A stretch of 64,000 bases of DNA from an uncultured Flavobacteriia bacterium (GTDB taxonomy: Bacteria > Bacteroidota > Bacteroidia > Flavobacteriales_D > Crocinitomicaceae), in NCBI GenBank assembly GCA_937975705.1, contig CALJTX010000040.1:95927-159926 (forward strand), written 5' to 3'. Position 1 is the first letter of the stretch, and every line of letters starts with the position of its first letter. A program made the translations under genes and the position numbers. Under the pieces are notes generated by a model. It did no database searches. It saw only the letters and a list, made by a program, of their open reading frames with translations, and was not told the DNA's origin. Shown here in pieces: positions 26,260 to 35,799 of this stretch.

Positions 26260-26293
26260 GCGTTTATTTTAAGGCGAAATTATCTAAAATTGG

Positions 26294-26301
26294 TAATTTC
26301 G
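26294..26301 (+). promoter_or_regulatory. Possible -7 box for the plsC-like gene
   Basis: TAATTTCG is one mismatch from TAnnTTTG, four bases before the ATG, the same spacing as at several other genes here. Confidence 0.35.
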
Positions 26302-26305
26302 CAGC

Positions 26306-27619
26306 ATGAGGCCCTTGTATTTTATTTTTTGGTTCGGATTAGGCTTTAGCTTCCGGTTGTTTTTTAGACGCATCAAAGAGGTGCGCCCGAGCAAAAGTCG
26401 CTTTGGAAGAACCATCTTTGTCAGTAACCATCCTTCTTCGTTTCTCGATCCATTAGTGGTATCCCGATTGCGCAAGCCAATTGTCTATTTCATGACGCGT
26501 TCCGACGTATTCAATCGCTTTACGCGTCCTTTGTTTTGGCTTGCACACATGCTGCCGATATACCGCCAACAAGACGGAGGTAATTCTCAAGAGAAAAACA
26601 AAAAGGTCTTTAAAAAAGCAACCGAAACCCTTGCGCGCAATCGCAATTTGCTCATTTTTGGCGAAGGAATCACCGACGACATCTTTGAGCGCAGGCTCAA
26701 ACCCATCAAAAAAGGCGCTATCCGCATCGGCTTCACTGCCCTTGAAGACCTCGATTGGAAAGTTGAAATTCGGGTCCAAGGTTTGGGGCTCAACTACACC
26801 AATCCTGGTATCCTCCGCAGCGATGTCTTGCTTGCTGCTGCTGAACCGATCCTACTCAATGACTACAAAGCAGCCTATCTAGAGAATCCAAGCAAGGTCA
26901 TTTCGGAACTCAACCGCGAACTTGAGCAGCGCATGCAAGCTCAAATTACGCATGTCAAGGCAGACGAACACGTGGTATTGCACGAGCAAATCATGATGCT
27001 CAATCGCAAGGGCATGCACGTCAGTTGTTATGACCCCAATATTTCACTGGAGGAGCGCTGGTTGTATGCTCAAAAATTAGCAGCTTATTTAAATACCCTA
27101 GATTCCAATGCAGCTGAACGCTTAGCCACCGTCAAAGAGCAAATCAATGGCTATCTATCTACATTGCAGCAAACGGGCTTAACTGAGGCTGAACTTTATT
27201 GGTTTGCCATTCAGAAAAATTGGCGCTTGCTCACTTTTTTAAAGATGCTTGTTCAATTGCCATTGTTTTTAATTGGGCTCGTGCATATCGCTTTACCCAC
27301 CCTTTATGTAAAGCGTTTCGTAGAAAAGAAAATGAAAAGACCCGTGTTTTGGTCCTCCACTAAAATGACTATGTTATTAGTTTTGTTGCCTATTTGGAAT
27401 ATCCTCTTGTTTGCTTTGGCTTCTAACTTTATTGCGCTAGACACTTGGGTGTGGATACTGCTGTTCTTCGCCTTTAATTTAGTGGCGCTTGGATACTATC
27501 TATTTTTAAAGAATACCACCCTTTTGATTAAATCATTACGTTATAACGCACAAAGCTTGCGCTCGGTTGTTGCACAACGAGATACTGTCTTACAACACCT
27601 TGAAACACTGCAATTCTAA
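26306..27619 (+). CDS. Lysophospholipid acyltransferase (PlsC-like), membrane
   Basis: Likely transfers an acyl chain to lysophosphatidic acid or a related glycerolipid at the inner membrane. The acyltransferase part (about 35-220) shows NHPSSFLDP (catalytic H42, D48; spacing H-x5-D, not the textbook H-x4-D) and FGEGITDDIFERRLKPIKKGA as the glycerol-phosphate binding and basic motifs. The C-terminal 200 residues carry four hydrophobic segments (about 310-330, 350-380, 385-405) that many Bacteroidota relatives have. The stop codon overlaps the lipA ATG by one base. The exact acceptor is unknown. Confidence 0.8.
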   Translation: MRPLYFIFWFGLGFSFRLFFRRIKEVRPSKSRFGRTIFVSNHPSSFLDPLVVSRLRKPIVYFMTRSDVFNRFTRPLFWLAHMLPIYRQQDGGNSQEKNKKVFKKATETLARNRNLLIFGEGITDDIFERRLKPIKKGAIRIGFTALEDLDWKVEIRVQGLGLNYTNPGILRSDVLLAAAEPILLNDYKAAYLENPSKVISELNRELEQRMQAQITHVKADEHVVLHEQIMMLNRKGMHVSCYDPNISLEERWLYAQKLAAYLNTLDSNAAERLATVKEQINGYLSTLQQTGLTEAELYWFAIQKNWRLLTFLKMLVQLPLFLIGLVHIALPTLYVKRFVEKKMKRPVFWSSTKMTMLLVLLPIWNILLFALASNFIALDTWVWILLFFAFNLVALGYYLFLKNTTLLIKSLRYNAQSLRSVVAQRDTVLQHLETLQF

Positions 27620-28476
27620 TGGAAGAAACAACACGTATAAAGAAGCCTAAATGGTTGCGCGTCAAGCTCCCCACGGGAGAAAACTACCGCAAAGTAAGAG
27701 GCCTTGTAGACGAACACAAGCTACATACCATTTGTGAGAGCGGAAGCTGTCCAAACATGGGGGAGTGTTGGGGCGAGGGCACCGCTACCTTCATGATCCT
27801 CGGCAATATTTGTACGCGCTCTTGCGGTTTCTGTGGTGTCCAAACAGGCAAGCCTGAGCAGGTCGATATTTTTGAGCCAGGCAAGGTGGCCAATTCAGTC
27901 AAAATTATGGGCGTCAAGCATGCGGTAATTACTTCAGTAGACCGCGACGACCTCAAAGACGGTGGCGCTGAAATCTGGTCTCAAACGGTGCGCGCTATTC
28001 GTCAGCAATCACCCGGCACCACTTTAGAAACACTTATACCCGATTTTGCCGGTAATTGGAACAACCTTCAGGTCATTATCGATGTAGCACCCGAGATCGT
28101 TTCGCACAACTTAGAAACAGTGCGTAGACTTACCAAACAAGTCCGAATTCAGGCTAAATACGACCGCAGTTTAGAGGTGCTTTTTCGCTTGAAAAAGGGC
28201 GGCATGCGCACCAAATCTGGCGTCATGTTGGGGCTCGGAGAAACCGAACAAGAAGTGATTGAAACCATGCAAGACCTTCGCGCAGTACAGGTTGATATTC
28301 TCACGCTAGGGCAGTACCTGCAACCCACGCCAAAACACTTGCCTGTAGCCGAATTTATTGAGCCGGAACAGTTTGCGTATTACCAAAAAATAGGCTTAGA
28401 AATGGGCTTTCGCTTTGTGGAGAGTGGACCGTTGGTACGTTCGTCCTATCATGCCGAAAAACATTTATTTGATTGA
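27619..28476 (+). CDS. lipA: Lipoyl synthase
   Basis: Radical SAM enzyme inserting sulfur into octanoyl groups on lipoyl-dependent enzymes. The 285-residue protein has both clusters: auxiliary-cluster cysteines C39, C44 and C50 in CESGSCPNMGEC, and the SAM cluster C65, C69 and C72 in CTRSCGFC. Further support comes from ITSVDRDDLKDGGA, and the late FVESGPLVRSSYHA. It is cotranscribed with the preceding acyltransferase, joined by a TAATG overlap. lipB is not in the window. Confidence 0.96.
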   Translation: MEETTRIKKPKWLRVKLPTGENYRKVRGLVDEHKLHTICESGSCPNMGECWGEGTATFMILGNICTRSCGFCGVQTGKPEQVDIFEPGKVANSVKIMGVKHAVITSVDRDDLKDGGAEIWSQTVRAIRQQSPGTTLETLIPDFAGNWNNLQVIIDVAPEIVSHNLETVRRLTKQVRIQAKYDRSLEVLFRLKKGGMRTKSGVMLGLGETEQEVIETMQDLRAVQVDILTLGQYLQPTPKHLPVAEFIEPEQFAYYQKIGLEMGFRFVESGPLVRSSYHAEKHLFD

Positions 28477-28539
28477 TAAATAATTGAAAATTAAACGAAA
28501 CAAAAATTTATGTCAAAATTTGTGTAATTGCCTACAAAC

Positions 28540-28573
28540 TTGACTCATTATTAAGAGAATATTTCTTAATTTG
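28540..28573 (+). promoter_or_regulatory. Promoter candidate for the large T9SS cargo
   Basis: A TTG at 28540-28542 and TTAATTTG at 28566-28573 (one mismatch from TAnnTTTG) are 23 bases apart, with the ATG at 28607. An imperfect inverted repeat ATTAAGA/TCTTAAT (28550-28570) lies between them. The 130-bp gap is otherwise AT-rich. Confidence 0.4.
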
Positions 28574-28606
28574 GCACACTAATCATGCACTATTAATAAT
28601 TTCTAT

Positions 28607-31528
28607 ATGAATAAAAGGATATATGTATTTGGTTCTCTGATAGTTGCGGGTGTTTTTGCCCTCGCATTCACCGCTTACCATTTCTTGCCACAAACGGCAC
28701 TTTACCGTCAGGCAGGTTTGTCTATTCTAAAAGAAGGCCGTTCTACAGATGCCATTTCATGGCTCAAGGCGCGCTACATCGATGTCAATACCGGAGCGCC
28801 TGTTTCAAATGAAACACTTGCCAAAATTGAGCAAGAAATCCGCAAAATGGGAACATCAAAATCTATTGTTTTTGAATCTCTAGGTCCAGACAACATCGGT
28901 GGCCGTACGCGTGCTATCTGCATTGACCGTACCAACATCAACCGCCTTTGGGCTGGTGGTGTTTCCGGAGGTTTGTTCGTTTCAAACAACAAAGGTAACT
29001 TCTGGGAGCGCGTTGTTCCTTATTTCGAAGCGGGTGGTAATCCGTTTATCTCAAGCATGACCATGACCCCAGACAACACGCTTTATGTGGCAACTGGTTC
29101 TAACGACGAAGGTTGGGGTGGTAACGGCGTATGGTACTCCACAGACTTTGGTGCTACGTTCACCAAAATCCCAGGTACCACGAGCTGTACTGAAGTAGCT
29201 AGCTCAAACGCAGACAACTACGTTTGGTTGGCAACCGGAGCTGGTCTTAAGAAATGGAAAGTAGGCGATGCTTCCTTAACAAACGTGCCTGCATCAAGCG
29301 GTGGTTGCTTTGCCCTTCAAGTATCGAAAAATGGTCAAGTGATCGTTGCGGCTTACGCAGCCAACAAAACTTTCGTCTCGACAGACGGTGGAAACTCCTT
29401 CACAGACAAATCTGGTAGCATTGCCAGCAACCTCGTTCCGAATGGCGCAGCGCGCATTGAATACGCTATTTCTCCAACTCAAAATGCAAATGGTAATTAC
29501 TCGCTTTACGCGACCCGCACCAACTCTAACTTGTTGTCTATGCACGTTTCTCATGACAACGGACAAACTTGGAACCAATTCGTAGGCCCTTCTGGTCCGC
29601 CAAATGAATTCGACATCTACCGTGACCAAGGTACTTACAACAGCATTTTATCCGTAGACCCAACAGATCCAGAGCGTTTGCTCATCGGAGGTATCGATGT
29701 TTGGGAATGGAAACAAACAGTCAACAACCCGCCATCTGGTGGTTTTGAGAAAATTTCACTCTGGTTTGCGAGCCCAAGTTCACCAACTTATGTGCATGCC
29801 GATAACCACGAAATGAAGTGGGACAACAACAACCGTTTTTACGTAGGTAATGATGGTGGTATTGGTATTTCCAATAACAAAGGAGGAACATGGTTCCCAG
29901 CCAACCGTGGTTACAACGTCACGCAATTTTATGGTATCGCATTCGATGCTGGAGGTCGCGTAATGGGTGGTGCGCAGGATAACGGTACGCTCTACAACGA
30001 CTTCAGCTTGTCTACATACCACGAGTTCCGCGAAGTAAACGGCGGCGATGGTTTTGAGTGCGAAATCTCCTTCTTTAACCCAGGCGTGATGTTCTCTTCT
30101 GTTTATTACAACAGCATCTCACGCTCCGGTGACCGCGGCGTCAACTGGACCAACTTCAGTCCAAATCTTCCAGGTACCTATGATCCTGCCGGAACAGACG
30201 GAAGCGCTTTTCACCCTTTCCACACCGAACTCTTTTTAGCTGAATACTTTGATCCAAACTCTCAAGATTCAGTCACCTTTATTCCAAAGAAAAACTACGC
30301 AGCTGGTGCACAACTTCGCATTGCTTCAATGGCATCTGGCGACACCATCACCACCTCAGCGCCTACAGCCCTTTATTTCGACGATACGCTTTACTATGAT
30401 CCTTCACTCACAGTAGGGGGCGTCAACTACGGTATCAACAACGCAACAGGCGAAACTGTAGAAATGGGTTCTGATACTGTTGTCTTCAACGTATCTTGGG
30501 ACACCCTTCGCATTGCTGACCCATACCAATCATGGTTCTTGGTTTATGTCAATGCCAATGGAGGTGAGCTTTGGGGTACGCGCAATGCTACGCGTTTCTC
30601 TGTGACCAATCCAGGTTGGTTGTGTTTGGCCAAAGGAATTGGTGGCGGTTTGTTCAATTCTGTAGACGTAGAGTTTTCTCGCGACCTCAACCATTGCTAT
30701 ATCAGTGCAGGAAACGGTGTTTGGCGCTTAGATGGCCTCGGCGACATCTACACCAGTGATCCGAATTTTGCGACGAAGGCTGGTTACCTTACTCAAGGTT
30801 CTGCCACTACGCCTCCGACAGCCACAACCCTTACCAAAATTTCCAATACTTCTTACGAAGGAATTGCAATCAACCCGAACAACGCAAACGATTTAGTTTG
30901 TTTTGCAGGCTTTAACGGTACCAATAAGCGCACCAACAATGCCACCGCAGCTTCACCAACCTACACTAACTTAGGAACAATTGTTACTGGTATTGCTACC
31001 TATGATGGTATCATCGACCGCAATGATCCAGATATCTTAGTGGTTGGTACATCTAGCGGCGCTTGGGTTTCTGAAAACGGCGGCGCAACTTGGGAAAACG
31101 CATCAACAGGTTTTGAAGGTACTCCAGTCTATGAGGTACGTCAAAACTGGCGTTCATTCGACGAAGGGAATGGTCGTCCGGGAGAAATCTACCTCGGTAC
31201 ATTCGGTCGTGGTATCTGGAGAACAACCCAATATCTGGGCACAGACAACAACACCAATACGCCAAGCGGTAATTTCAAAACCAAATTGCGTACTTACCCG
31301 AACCCAACCAAAGACAATACTACCTTGGTATTTGAATTGGCACAAAGCGGAAAAGTTGAGGTACAAGTGTACAGCATCACGGGTCGTTTGGTTTGGTCTA
31401 AAAACCTTCAATTGGCAGATGGTACGCAAGAACTCAGCATCGATAGCGCTGATCTTCCTGCCGGAACATACATTGTTAAATTCAGCTCAGGTAAGCAAAC
31501 CGACACAGCCAAGTTTATCAAAATGTAA
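28607..31528 (+). CDS. Large T9SS type A sorting domain-containing beta-propeller protein
   Basis: A 973-residue secreted protein. An N-terminal signal-like helix (KRIYVFGSLIVAGVFALAFTAYHF) is followed by a propeller region (about 80-480) with BNR/WD40-like turns such as STDGGNSFTDKSG, SHDNGQTWNQF and SNNKGGTWFPA. A middle beta domain carries no motif I recognise. The last 75 residues are a clear type A sorting domain: LRTYPNPTKDNTTLVFELA, VQVYSITGRLVW and LPAGTYIVKFSSG, ending KFIKM. It is likely cell-surface or released and abundant. It stands alone with its own promoter and terminator. Ligand or enzymatic role unknown. Confidence 0.85.
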   Translation: MNKRIYVFGSLIVAGVFALAFTAYHFLPQTALYRQAGLSILKEGRSTDAISWLKARYIDVNTGAPVSNETLAKIEQEIRKMGTSKSIVFESLGPDNIGGRTRAICIDRTNINRLWAGGVSGGLFVSNNKGNFWERVVPYFEAGGNPFISSMTMTPDNTLYVATGSNDEGWGGNGVWYSTDFGATFTKIPGTTSCTEVASSNADNYVWLATGAGLKKWKVGDASLTNVPASSGGCFALQVSKNGQVIVAAYAANKTFVSTDGGNSFTDKSGSIASNLVPNGAARIEYAISPTQNANGNYSLYATRTNSNLLSMHVSHDNGQTWNQFVGPSGPPNEFDIYRDQGTYNSILSVDPTDPERLLIGGIDVWEWKQTVNNPPSGGFEKISLWFASPSSPTYVHADNHEMKWDNNNRFYVGNDGGIGISNNKGGTWFPANRGYNVTQFYGIAFDAGGRVMGGAQDNGTLYNDFSLSTYHEFREVNGGDGFECEISFFNPGVMFSSVYYNSISRSGDRGVNWTNFSPNLPGTYDPAGTDGSAFHPFHTELFLAEYFDPNSQDSVTFIPKKNYAAGAQLRIASMASGDTITTSAPTALYFDDTLYYDPSLTVGGVNYGINNATGETVEMGSDTVVFNVSWDTLRIADPYQSWFLVYVNANGGELWGTRNATRFSVTNPGWLCLAKGIGGGLFNSVDVEFSRDLNHCYISAGNGVWRLDGLGDIYTSDPNFATKAGYLTQGSATTPPTATTLTKISNTSYEGIAINPNNANDLVCFAGFNGTNKRTNNATAASPTYTNLGTIVTGIATYDGIIDRNDPDILVVGTSSGAWVSENGGATWENASTGFEGTPVYEVRQNWRSFDEGNGRPGEIYLGTFGRGIWRTTQYLGTDNNTNTPSGNFKTKLRTYPNPTKDNTTLVFELAQSGKVEVQVYSITGRLVWSKNLQLADGTQELSIDSADLPAGTYIVKFSSGKQTDTAKFIKM

Positions 31529-31547
31529 TCCCCTTTACAATACATTT

Positions 31548-31575
31548 AAAAGGAGACTTCGGTCTCCTTTTTTTA
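31548..31575 (+). terminator. Intrinsic terminator after the large T9SS cargo
   Basis: AAAAGGAGAC, TTCG loop, GTCTCCTTTT (31548-31557 and 31562-31571) then a T-run: a 10-bp stem with the same stable UUCG loop as the trxA terminator. Confidence 0.88.
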
Positions 31576-31623
31576 TGCTTTATATTTTTGAGCGTTGGTG
31601 AGATTTTTTTTGGGTATAAGCTT

Positions 31624-32346
31624 TTACTTTTGAACTTCACAACATTCAATGGATGGTTGTGCGTTAGGTGTTGTCGGTGCTTGAAAGGTTGGGCTCAAAT
31701 AGGGGATGCCTAAGCCCAAACCCCTTAAGACGAGTAAGCCTCCGATGAGCAGCAAAAGTATCTTTTGTGTATTTTTCGGAAATAGGTGAAAAAATCTATC
31801 TTGACCAATGAGCGGAATAAATAACATTACAGGAAGCGTACCAAGACCAAAAAAGAACATCCTTAAGGCGCTTTCGGTCATGTTTGGGCTAGATAGCGCA
31901 TAAATGAGCGCTAAGTAGACCATTCCGCAGGGTAGGAGGCCATTTAGAAGACCAAAAAGGAAAGGCCTTAGGGCGCGAGGCATCTTTTTAACTTCTGGAA
32001 ATAAACGCGAATTCAGGAGGCTGATTTGCGCTGTGATGAAGCGCAATGGCCCCCATGATTCAATAGAGCCAAAAATTACAGTAGCAATAAAAAACAATCC
32101 TGATAGCACACTTAGGACCTGGATGGCATTGAGCCATGCTTTACTCATGCCAAATAGGCCGATTAAAAAACCCAAGTAAGTGTAAGTGGAAATGCGACCA
32201 AAGTTATAAGTCAAACTGCCCCAAAGGGCTGTACTTTTTCTACTCCGATCAATAGGTGCCGCCAACGCGAGTGGCCCGCACATACCAACACAATGGAGGG
32301 TGGCTTGAAGGCCAATTGCAAAACCAATCAGGGTTGCAAAGCTCAT
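31624..32346 (-). CDS. TauE/SafE-like membrane protein of the cbb3 oxidase cluster
   Basis: A 240-residue protein with six or seven predicted membrane helices, opening FAIGLQATLHCVGMCGPLALAAP. The HCxGMCGP start is seen in the sulfite-exporter/DsbD-like family members that sit next to cbb3 oxidase genes and are suggested to help copper or haem handling during assembly. The last gene of the oxidase operon; ATGA overlap with fixH. The C-terminus carries two further cysteines (IECCEV), an unusual feature that could bind metal. Family is likely; the exact role is inferred from place. Confidence 0.7.
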   Translation of the reverse strand: MSFATLIGFAIGLQATLHCVGMCGPLALAAPIDRSRKSTALWGSLTYNFGRISTYTYLGFLIGLFGMSKAWLNAIQVLSVLSGLFFIATVIFGSIESWGPLRFITAQISLLNSRLFPEVKKMPRALRPFLFGLLNGLLPCGMVYLALIYALSSPNMTESALRMFFFGLGTLPVMLFIPLIGQDRFFHLFPKNTQKILLLLIGGLLVLRGLGLGIPYLSPTFQAPTTPNAQPSIECCEVQK

Positions 32347-32762
32347 TTACGCAAGTAAGTAGTCTGTTGAAGATAGGTTTCTCCTTTGATTTGGTAACGG
32401 ATATCTATGTTGTAGTTCCCTTTCTTGAGTTGCGCAACAGGAAAGCTGCTCCCCACTTTAAGATCCAATTCTAAGTCGCTGTTTTTGTCATTGTAACACA
32501 TGAAAGAGGCGTGCAGTTGCTTTATCTTGAATTGACGAGCAGCATCAAAAAGCAGCTTTCCATGCTGCGCAGAAAAGCGAATGGGGAAACCAGCATCTTG
32601 TGCACGTTGCTTGGCGGCCATATCTGCATCTATGGTTTGTTCTTGCTCATAGTAGTCTTCTGCTATCAATTCAGAAGATTCATTGGTGATGACAACTACC
32701 ATGTAGCCAATAAAGACTACAAATGCAATCATGGCTATTATTACTGCGTTTCTAAAGCTCAT
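32343..32762 (-). CDS. fixH: FixH family protein
   Basis: A 139-residue membrane-anchored protein: one N-terminal helix (about 6-25, AVIIAMIAFVVFIGYMVVVI) and a periplasmic beta domain. FixH proteins (CcoH) help assemble cbb3 oxidase with CcoI. Typical is the ADEDYYEQEQ-like acidic stretch after the helix (here LIAEDYYEQEQTIDADMAAKQRA). It is placed directly after ccoG with a two-base gap and overlaps the following gene by four bases. Function is known in relatives only in general terms. Confidence 0.82.
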   Translation of the reverse strand: MSFRNAVIIAMIAFVVFIGYMVVVITNESSELIAEDYYEQEQTIDADMAAKQRAQDAGFPIRFSAQHGKLLFDAARQFKIKQLHASFMCYNDKNSDLELDLKVGSSFPVAQLKKGNYNIDIRYQIKGETYLQQTTYLRK

Positions 32763-32764
32763 AT

Positions 32765-34162
32765 CTAAAGTATTGGTCCGAAAAATTTGGTTTTGACTGT
32801 TTGAATTTTTTTACCGTTCCCATAAATCACTACCTTGATTTTTTTACTGCCATTGCCAATGTACCTTCTGGGGTAACGAATGATCAAGCGTTCTTTGAGT
32901 TCGGTTTCTGGTTTGAGCACTAAGTGCGCTTTTACCGTTTTGATCTCTCCGTGGTGGTTTTCTAAACGAAATTGGATCCGAAAAGATTGGTGGGTTTTGT
33001 TCAATAAATTGACTTCGTAAATATTCGTGATATGTCCGTGTTCATCCATCTGATAGGTTGATCCTCGTTGGCGGATGAGTGTAGTTTGGAAATCTTCACG
33101 AGTGAGAATTAAGAGTACCAAAGTCACAAACAAAGCAAGCAACAGAATAGAATAGGCTTTGACCCGTCGGGTCCATTGAAAAGGTTTTCTGGTCTTGATA
33201 CCTTCTTCGGACACAAAGCGCACAAGTCCTTTCTCTTGTCCTACGGCATCCATCATGTGGTCGCAGGCGTCTATGCAGGCGGTGCAATTGGTGCACTCGA
33301 GTTGTGTGCCGTTGCGGATATCAATACCCGTTGGGCAAACTTGTACACAATGCAAGCAATCGATGCAATCTCCTTTTTGAGCAGCGGCCCTGTCTTCATC
33401 CTTTTTAATTTTTGCACGGTTTTCGCCCCTTACGTGGTCATAGGCTACTACCATTGAATTTTGGTCTAGCAACACACCTTGCAAGCGCCCATAAGGGCAA
33501 ATAGTTGTGCACACTTGTTCTCTAAGAAAGGCAAAAACCCCATAAAATGCATAGGTAAAAATCACAATTGCAATGAAGCCTCCAAGGTGCTTGCCCAGCG
33601 GATCTGTTTGGATGTGCCAGAGCGCATCAGAACCTATGATATATGCCAAAAAAGTATTGGCTATTAAAAAAGACAGGAACCAAAATAGTACATGTTTAGT
33701 AGTTTTTTTCAGTATTTTTTGGAAGGTCCAGGGTGCCTTGTCTAGTAAGCGTTGAGCTGGAGCATCCCCTTCAATGAAGTATTCGATGCGCCGAAAAACC
33801 ATTTCCATGAAAATCGTCTGAGGACAAACCCAGCCACAAAAAATGCGGCCATAAATAATGGTAAAAAGAATGACAAAAACAACTGCTAAGATCAATAGCA
33901 CAGCCAAGATATACATGTCTTGAGGCCAAAATACCTGTCCAAAAATGACAAACTTGCGTTCGATCAGATTGAGCATGAGTAAGGGCTCTCCTTTGATGCG
34001 AAGGTGCGGCCCGGCAAATAAAAAGCCGAGCATCAGGTAGCTGACTAATTTTCTTTTATTATAGAATGAACCTGCTGGTTTTTTAGGAAAGATCCAAATG
34101 CGTTTTCCTTTTTCATTAACCGTTGCAATCCGATCGCGGAAGGCTTCACTGTGCTCACTCAT
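32765..34162 (-). CDS. ccoG: Cytochrome c oxidase accessory protein CcoG
   Basis: A 465-residue polyferredoxin-type membrane protein needed for copper delivery to cbb3 oxidase. It shows five predicted membrane segments, GWVCPQTIFMEMVFRRIEYFIEGD (about 122-145) and two [4Fe-4S] motifs in CIDCLHCVQVCPTG and CTNCTACIDACDHMM. The C-terminal beta domain (about 370-465) is the FixG Ig-like domain. It lies between ccoP and fixH in the oxidase operon. Strong family match. Confidence 0.92.
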   Translation of the reverse strand: MSEHSEAFRDRIATVNEKGKRIWIFPKKPAGSFYNKRKLVSYLMLGFLFAGPHLRIKGEPLLMLNLIERKFVIFGQVFWPQDMYILAVLLILAVVFVILFTIIYGRIFCGWVCPQTIFMEMVFRRIEYFIEGDAPAQRLLDKAPWTFQKILKKTTKHVLFWFLSFLIANTFLAYIIGSDALWHIQTDPLGKHLGGFIAIVIFTYAFYGVFAFLREQVCTTICPYGRLQGVLLDQNSMVVAYDHVRGENRAKIKKDEDRAAAQKGDCIDCLHCVQVCPTGIDIRNGTQLECTNCTACIDACDHMMDAVGQEKGLVRFVSEEGIKTRKPFQWTRRVKAYSILLLALFVTLVLLILTREDFQTTLIRQRGSTYQMDEHGHITNIYEVNLLNKTHQSFRIQFRLENHHGEIKTVKAHLVLKPETELKERLIIRYPRRYIGNGSKKIKVVIYGNGKKIQTVKTKFFGPIL

Positions 34163-34176
34163 CGTGTTTCATTTAA

Positions 34177-35589
34177 TTATTTTTCAATGATGCTTCCCTG
34201 CGGCGCCAAACCTTTTGCTGCCGGTAAAGAGAGTACATAAGAGGCAACTTGTTGGATTTGGACAGGATTGAATTTAGAAGAGTGCTCAGGCATGCCATTT
34301 GCCGTTCCATTCTTCACGGTTTTGAAGACGTCTTTGATGTCGTAGCCGTAGATCCAAGTGTTGTCGGTTAGATTCGGTCCAATTTCACCTTCGCCCTTAC
34401 TTTTGTGACACGCCACGCAATTGGCAGCAAAAATACCAGCTCCTGCAGAAAGATCACTTGGATCAGTAAGTAGCGTAGCGCTATTTTCATCGACGTTCAT
34501 GGCCATTTTATTCAGATATGCTTGCACTTCTTTTTCGGCCACTTTCATTTCTTTGTCATACGCTTTGATTTGTAAGTCAGACACGCCCAATAGGTGGTAA
34601 TTGATCAAATAAATAAAGGCAAAAACAATGGTGGCGTAAAAGCCCCATACCCACCATGGAGGTAAATTGTTGTCGAGTTCTTGAATACCGTCGTATTCAT
34701 GTTCCATCAGAATTTTATGTTCTTCTTCTAACGGAACCGCTGCTGTCAGTACTTGATTGACTTTCTTGAATGAGTTTATAATAGGAACTTCTTCTTTGAT
34801 GGTCTGTGGTCTGACCATACCTAGCATTTGATTGAACAAATGGCGCAAGTATAAAACAACCACTAAAAGGATGACATCAATAACAATTATCGCCAAGAGG
34901 TCAGTTGTTTCTACTAAAAGCCATGGCCCATCTTTATGGCCTTCACCAGGCCGCATATAATTGAGCGCAAGGGCATTATTACTCATGAGTAGGGCTCCGG
35001 TAGTGATGATAAGAATGAGGCTATTGGTTTTGTTGCCAATTGCTTTCAATTTATTTTTGAAATAATCTGATTTCATGAGGGTCATGAGCGTACCTGCCAT
35101 GACGATAATTGCGATGATGAGAATGACCGTCAGGACCAACAACCAATTGAAAATAGTGATATTACTGTGGTAGTCTGTTACTTTAATAGGATTTACCACG
35201 CTATTGGTATCAGCCACTGCGGTGGTGTTTTCTGTAGGGGGCACATAACTATCGATGTAGCTAAAGACAGCGTCGATTTCTTCAGTGCTCAAAGCTTGAG
35301 CGGGCATAGCAGTTGCACTAAAAGTGGAGATTTCCTTAGCAAGCGCACTTTTTCCTGAACCAATTAATTCTGTTGAGTTTTGCACCCATTTGTAAAGATT
35401 TTCCCCTTCGCCAGCAGCTGTCCATTTTTGCTTGACACCTTGGAGTTTAGGTCCGGTAGAATTTTTGTCAATCATATGACAAGTATTACAGCGTGACTTG
35501 AATAGTCCGGCACCATCTGCAGCCCATAAAGTGTTTTGAAATAGGCCTAAAATGACTGCGAGCAGGAGGTTGATTTTCAGCGTTTTCAT
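34177..35589 (-). CDS. ccoP: cbb3 oxidase CcoP with an extra N-terminal cytochrome c domain
   Basis: A dihaem subunit of 470 residues. After a signal peptide (about 1-23) a first cytochrome c domain holds CNTCH (34-38) and GKSALAKE/MPAQALS as likely axial-Met region. Two membrane segments (about 148-170 and around 190-210) and a further helix near 225-245 precede a CcoP-type region with WWVWGFYATIVFAFIYLINYH, ending in the second haem motif CVACH (391-395) and GMPEH. In ordinary CcoP the two haem domains are both C-terminal to one anchor; here one is moved to the N-terminus, which fits Bacteroidota cbb3 layouts. It passes electrons to CcoNO. Confidence 0.88.
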   Translation of the reverse strand: MKTLKINLLLAVILGLFQNTLWAADGAGLFKSRCNTCHMIDKNSTGPKLQGVKQKWTAAGEGENLYKWVQNSTELIGSGKSALAKEISTFSATAMPAQALSTEEIDAVFSYIDSYVPPTENTTAVADTNSVVNPIKVTDYHSNITIFNWLLVLTVILIIAIIVMAGTLMTLMKSDYFKNKLKAIGNKTNSLILIITTGALLMSNNALALNYMRPGEGHKDGPWLLVETTDLLAIIVIDVILLVVVLYLRHLFNQMLGMVRPQTIKEEVPIINSFKKVNQVLTAAVPLEEEHKILMEHEYDGIQELDNNLPPWWVWGFYATIVFAFIYLINYHLLGVSDLQIKAYDKEMKVAEKEVQAYLNKMAMNVDENSATLLTDPSDLSAGAGIFAANCVACHKSKGEGEIGPNLTDNTWIYGYDIKDVFKTVKNGTANGMPEHSSKFNPVQIQQVASYVLSLPAAKGLAPQGSIIEK

Positions 35590-35596
35590 ATCGGAG

Positions 35597-35794
35597 TTAT
35601 TGAATGGTATTTGCTTCTTGGTTATCTTCTAAATCGAACGGTGTGGAGGAAAGCTCATGGATACGCTCCTTACTCATCTTCCATACGTAGAGCAAAACCA
35701 ACGCAAAGAAAATGGTGAAAAGTACCAGTGAAAAGAGCGGATAGATTTCTATATCTAGTATGCTCGTGAGGTTGTGTTTGATAAAGCGTAACAT
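35597..35794 (-). CDS. ccoQ: CcoQ-like small cbb3 oxidase subunit
   Basis: A 65-residue protein with one membrane helix (about 19-38, YPLFSLVLFTIFFALVLLYVWKM) and a charged C-terminal tail, lying between ccoN/O and ccoP exactly where CcoQ/FixQ occurs. Small and weakly conserved, so the name relies mostly on position and shape. It probably stabilises the oxidase complex. Confidence 0.8.
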   Translation of the reverse strand: MLRFIKHNLTSILDIEIYPLFSLVLFTIFFALVLLYVWKMSKERIHELSSTPFDLEDNQEANTIQ

Positions 35795-35799
35795 GGCAG

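Noticed and set aside
31044..31601. Possible 185-codon gene over the end of the large T9SS cargo
   Set aside because: It is an alternate frame of a clearly coding region, with no recognisable motif, and it runs through the terminator.
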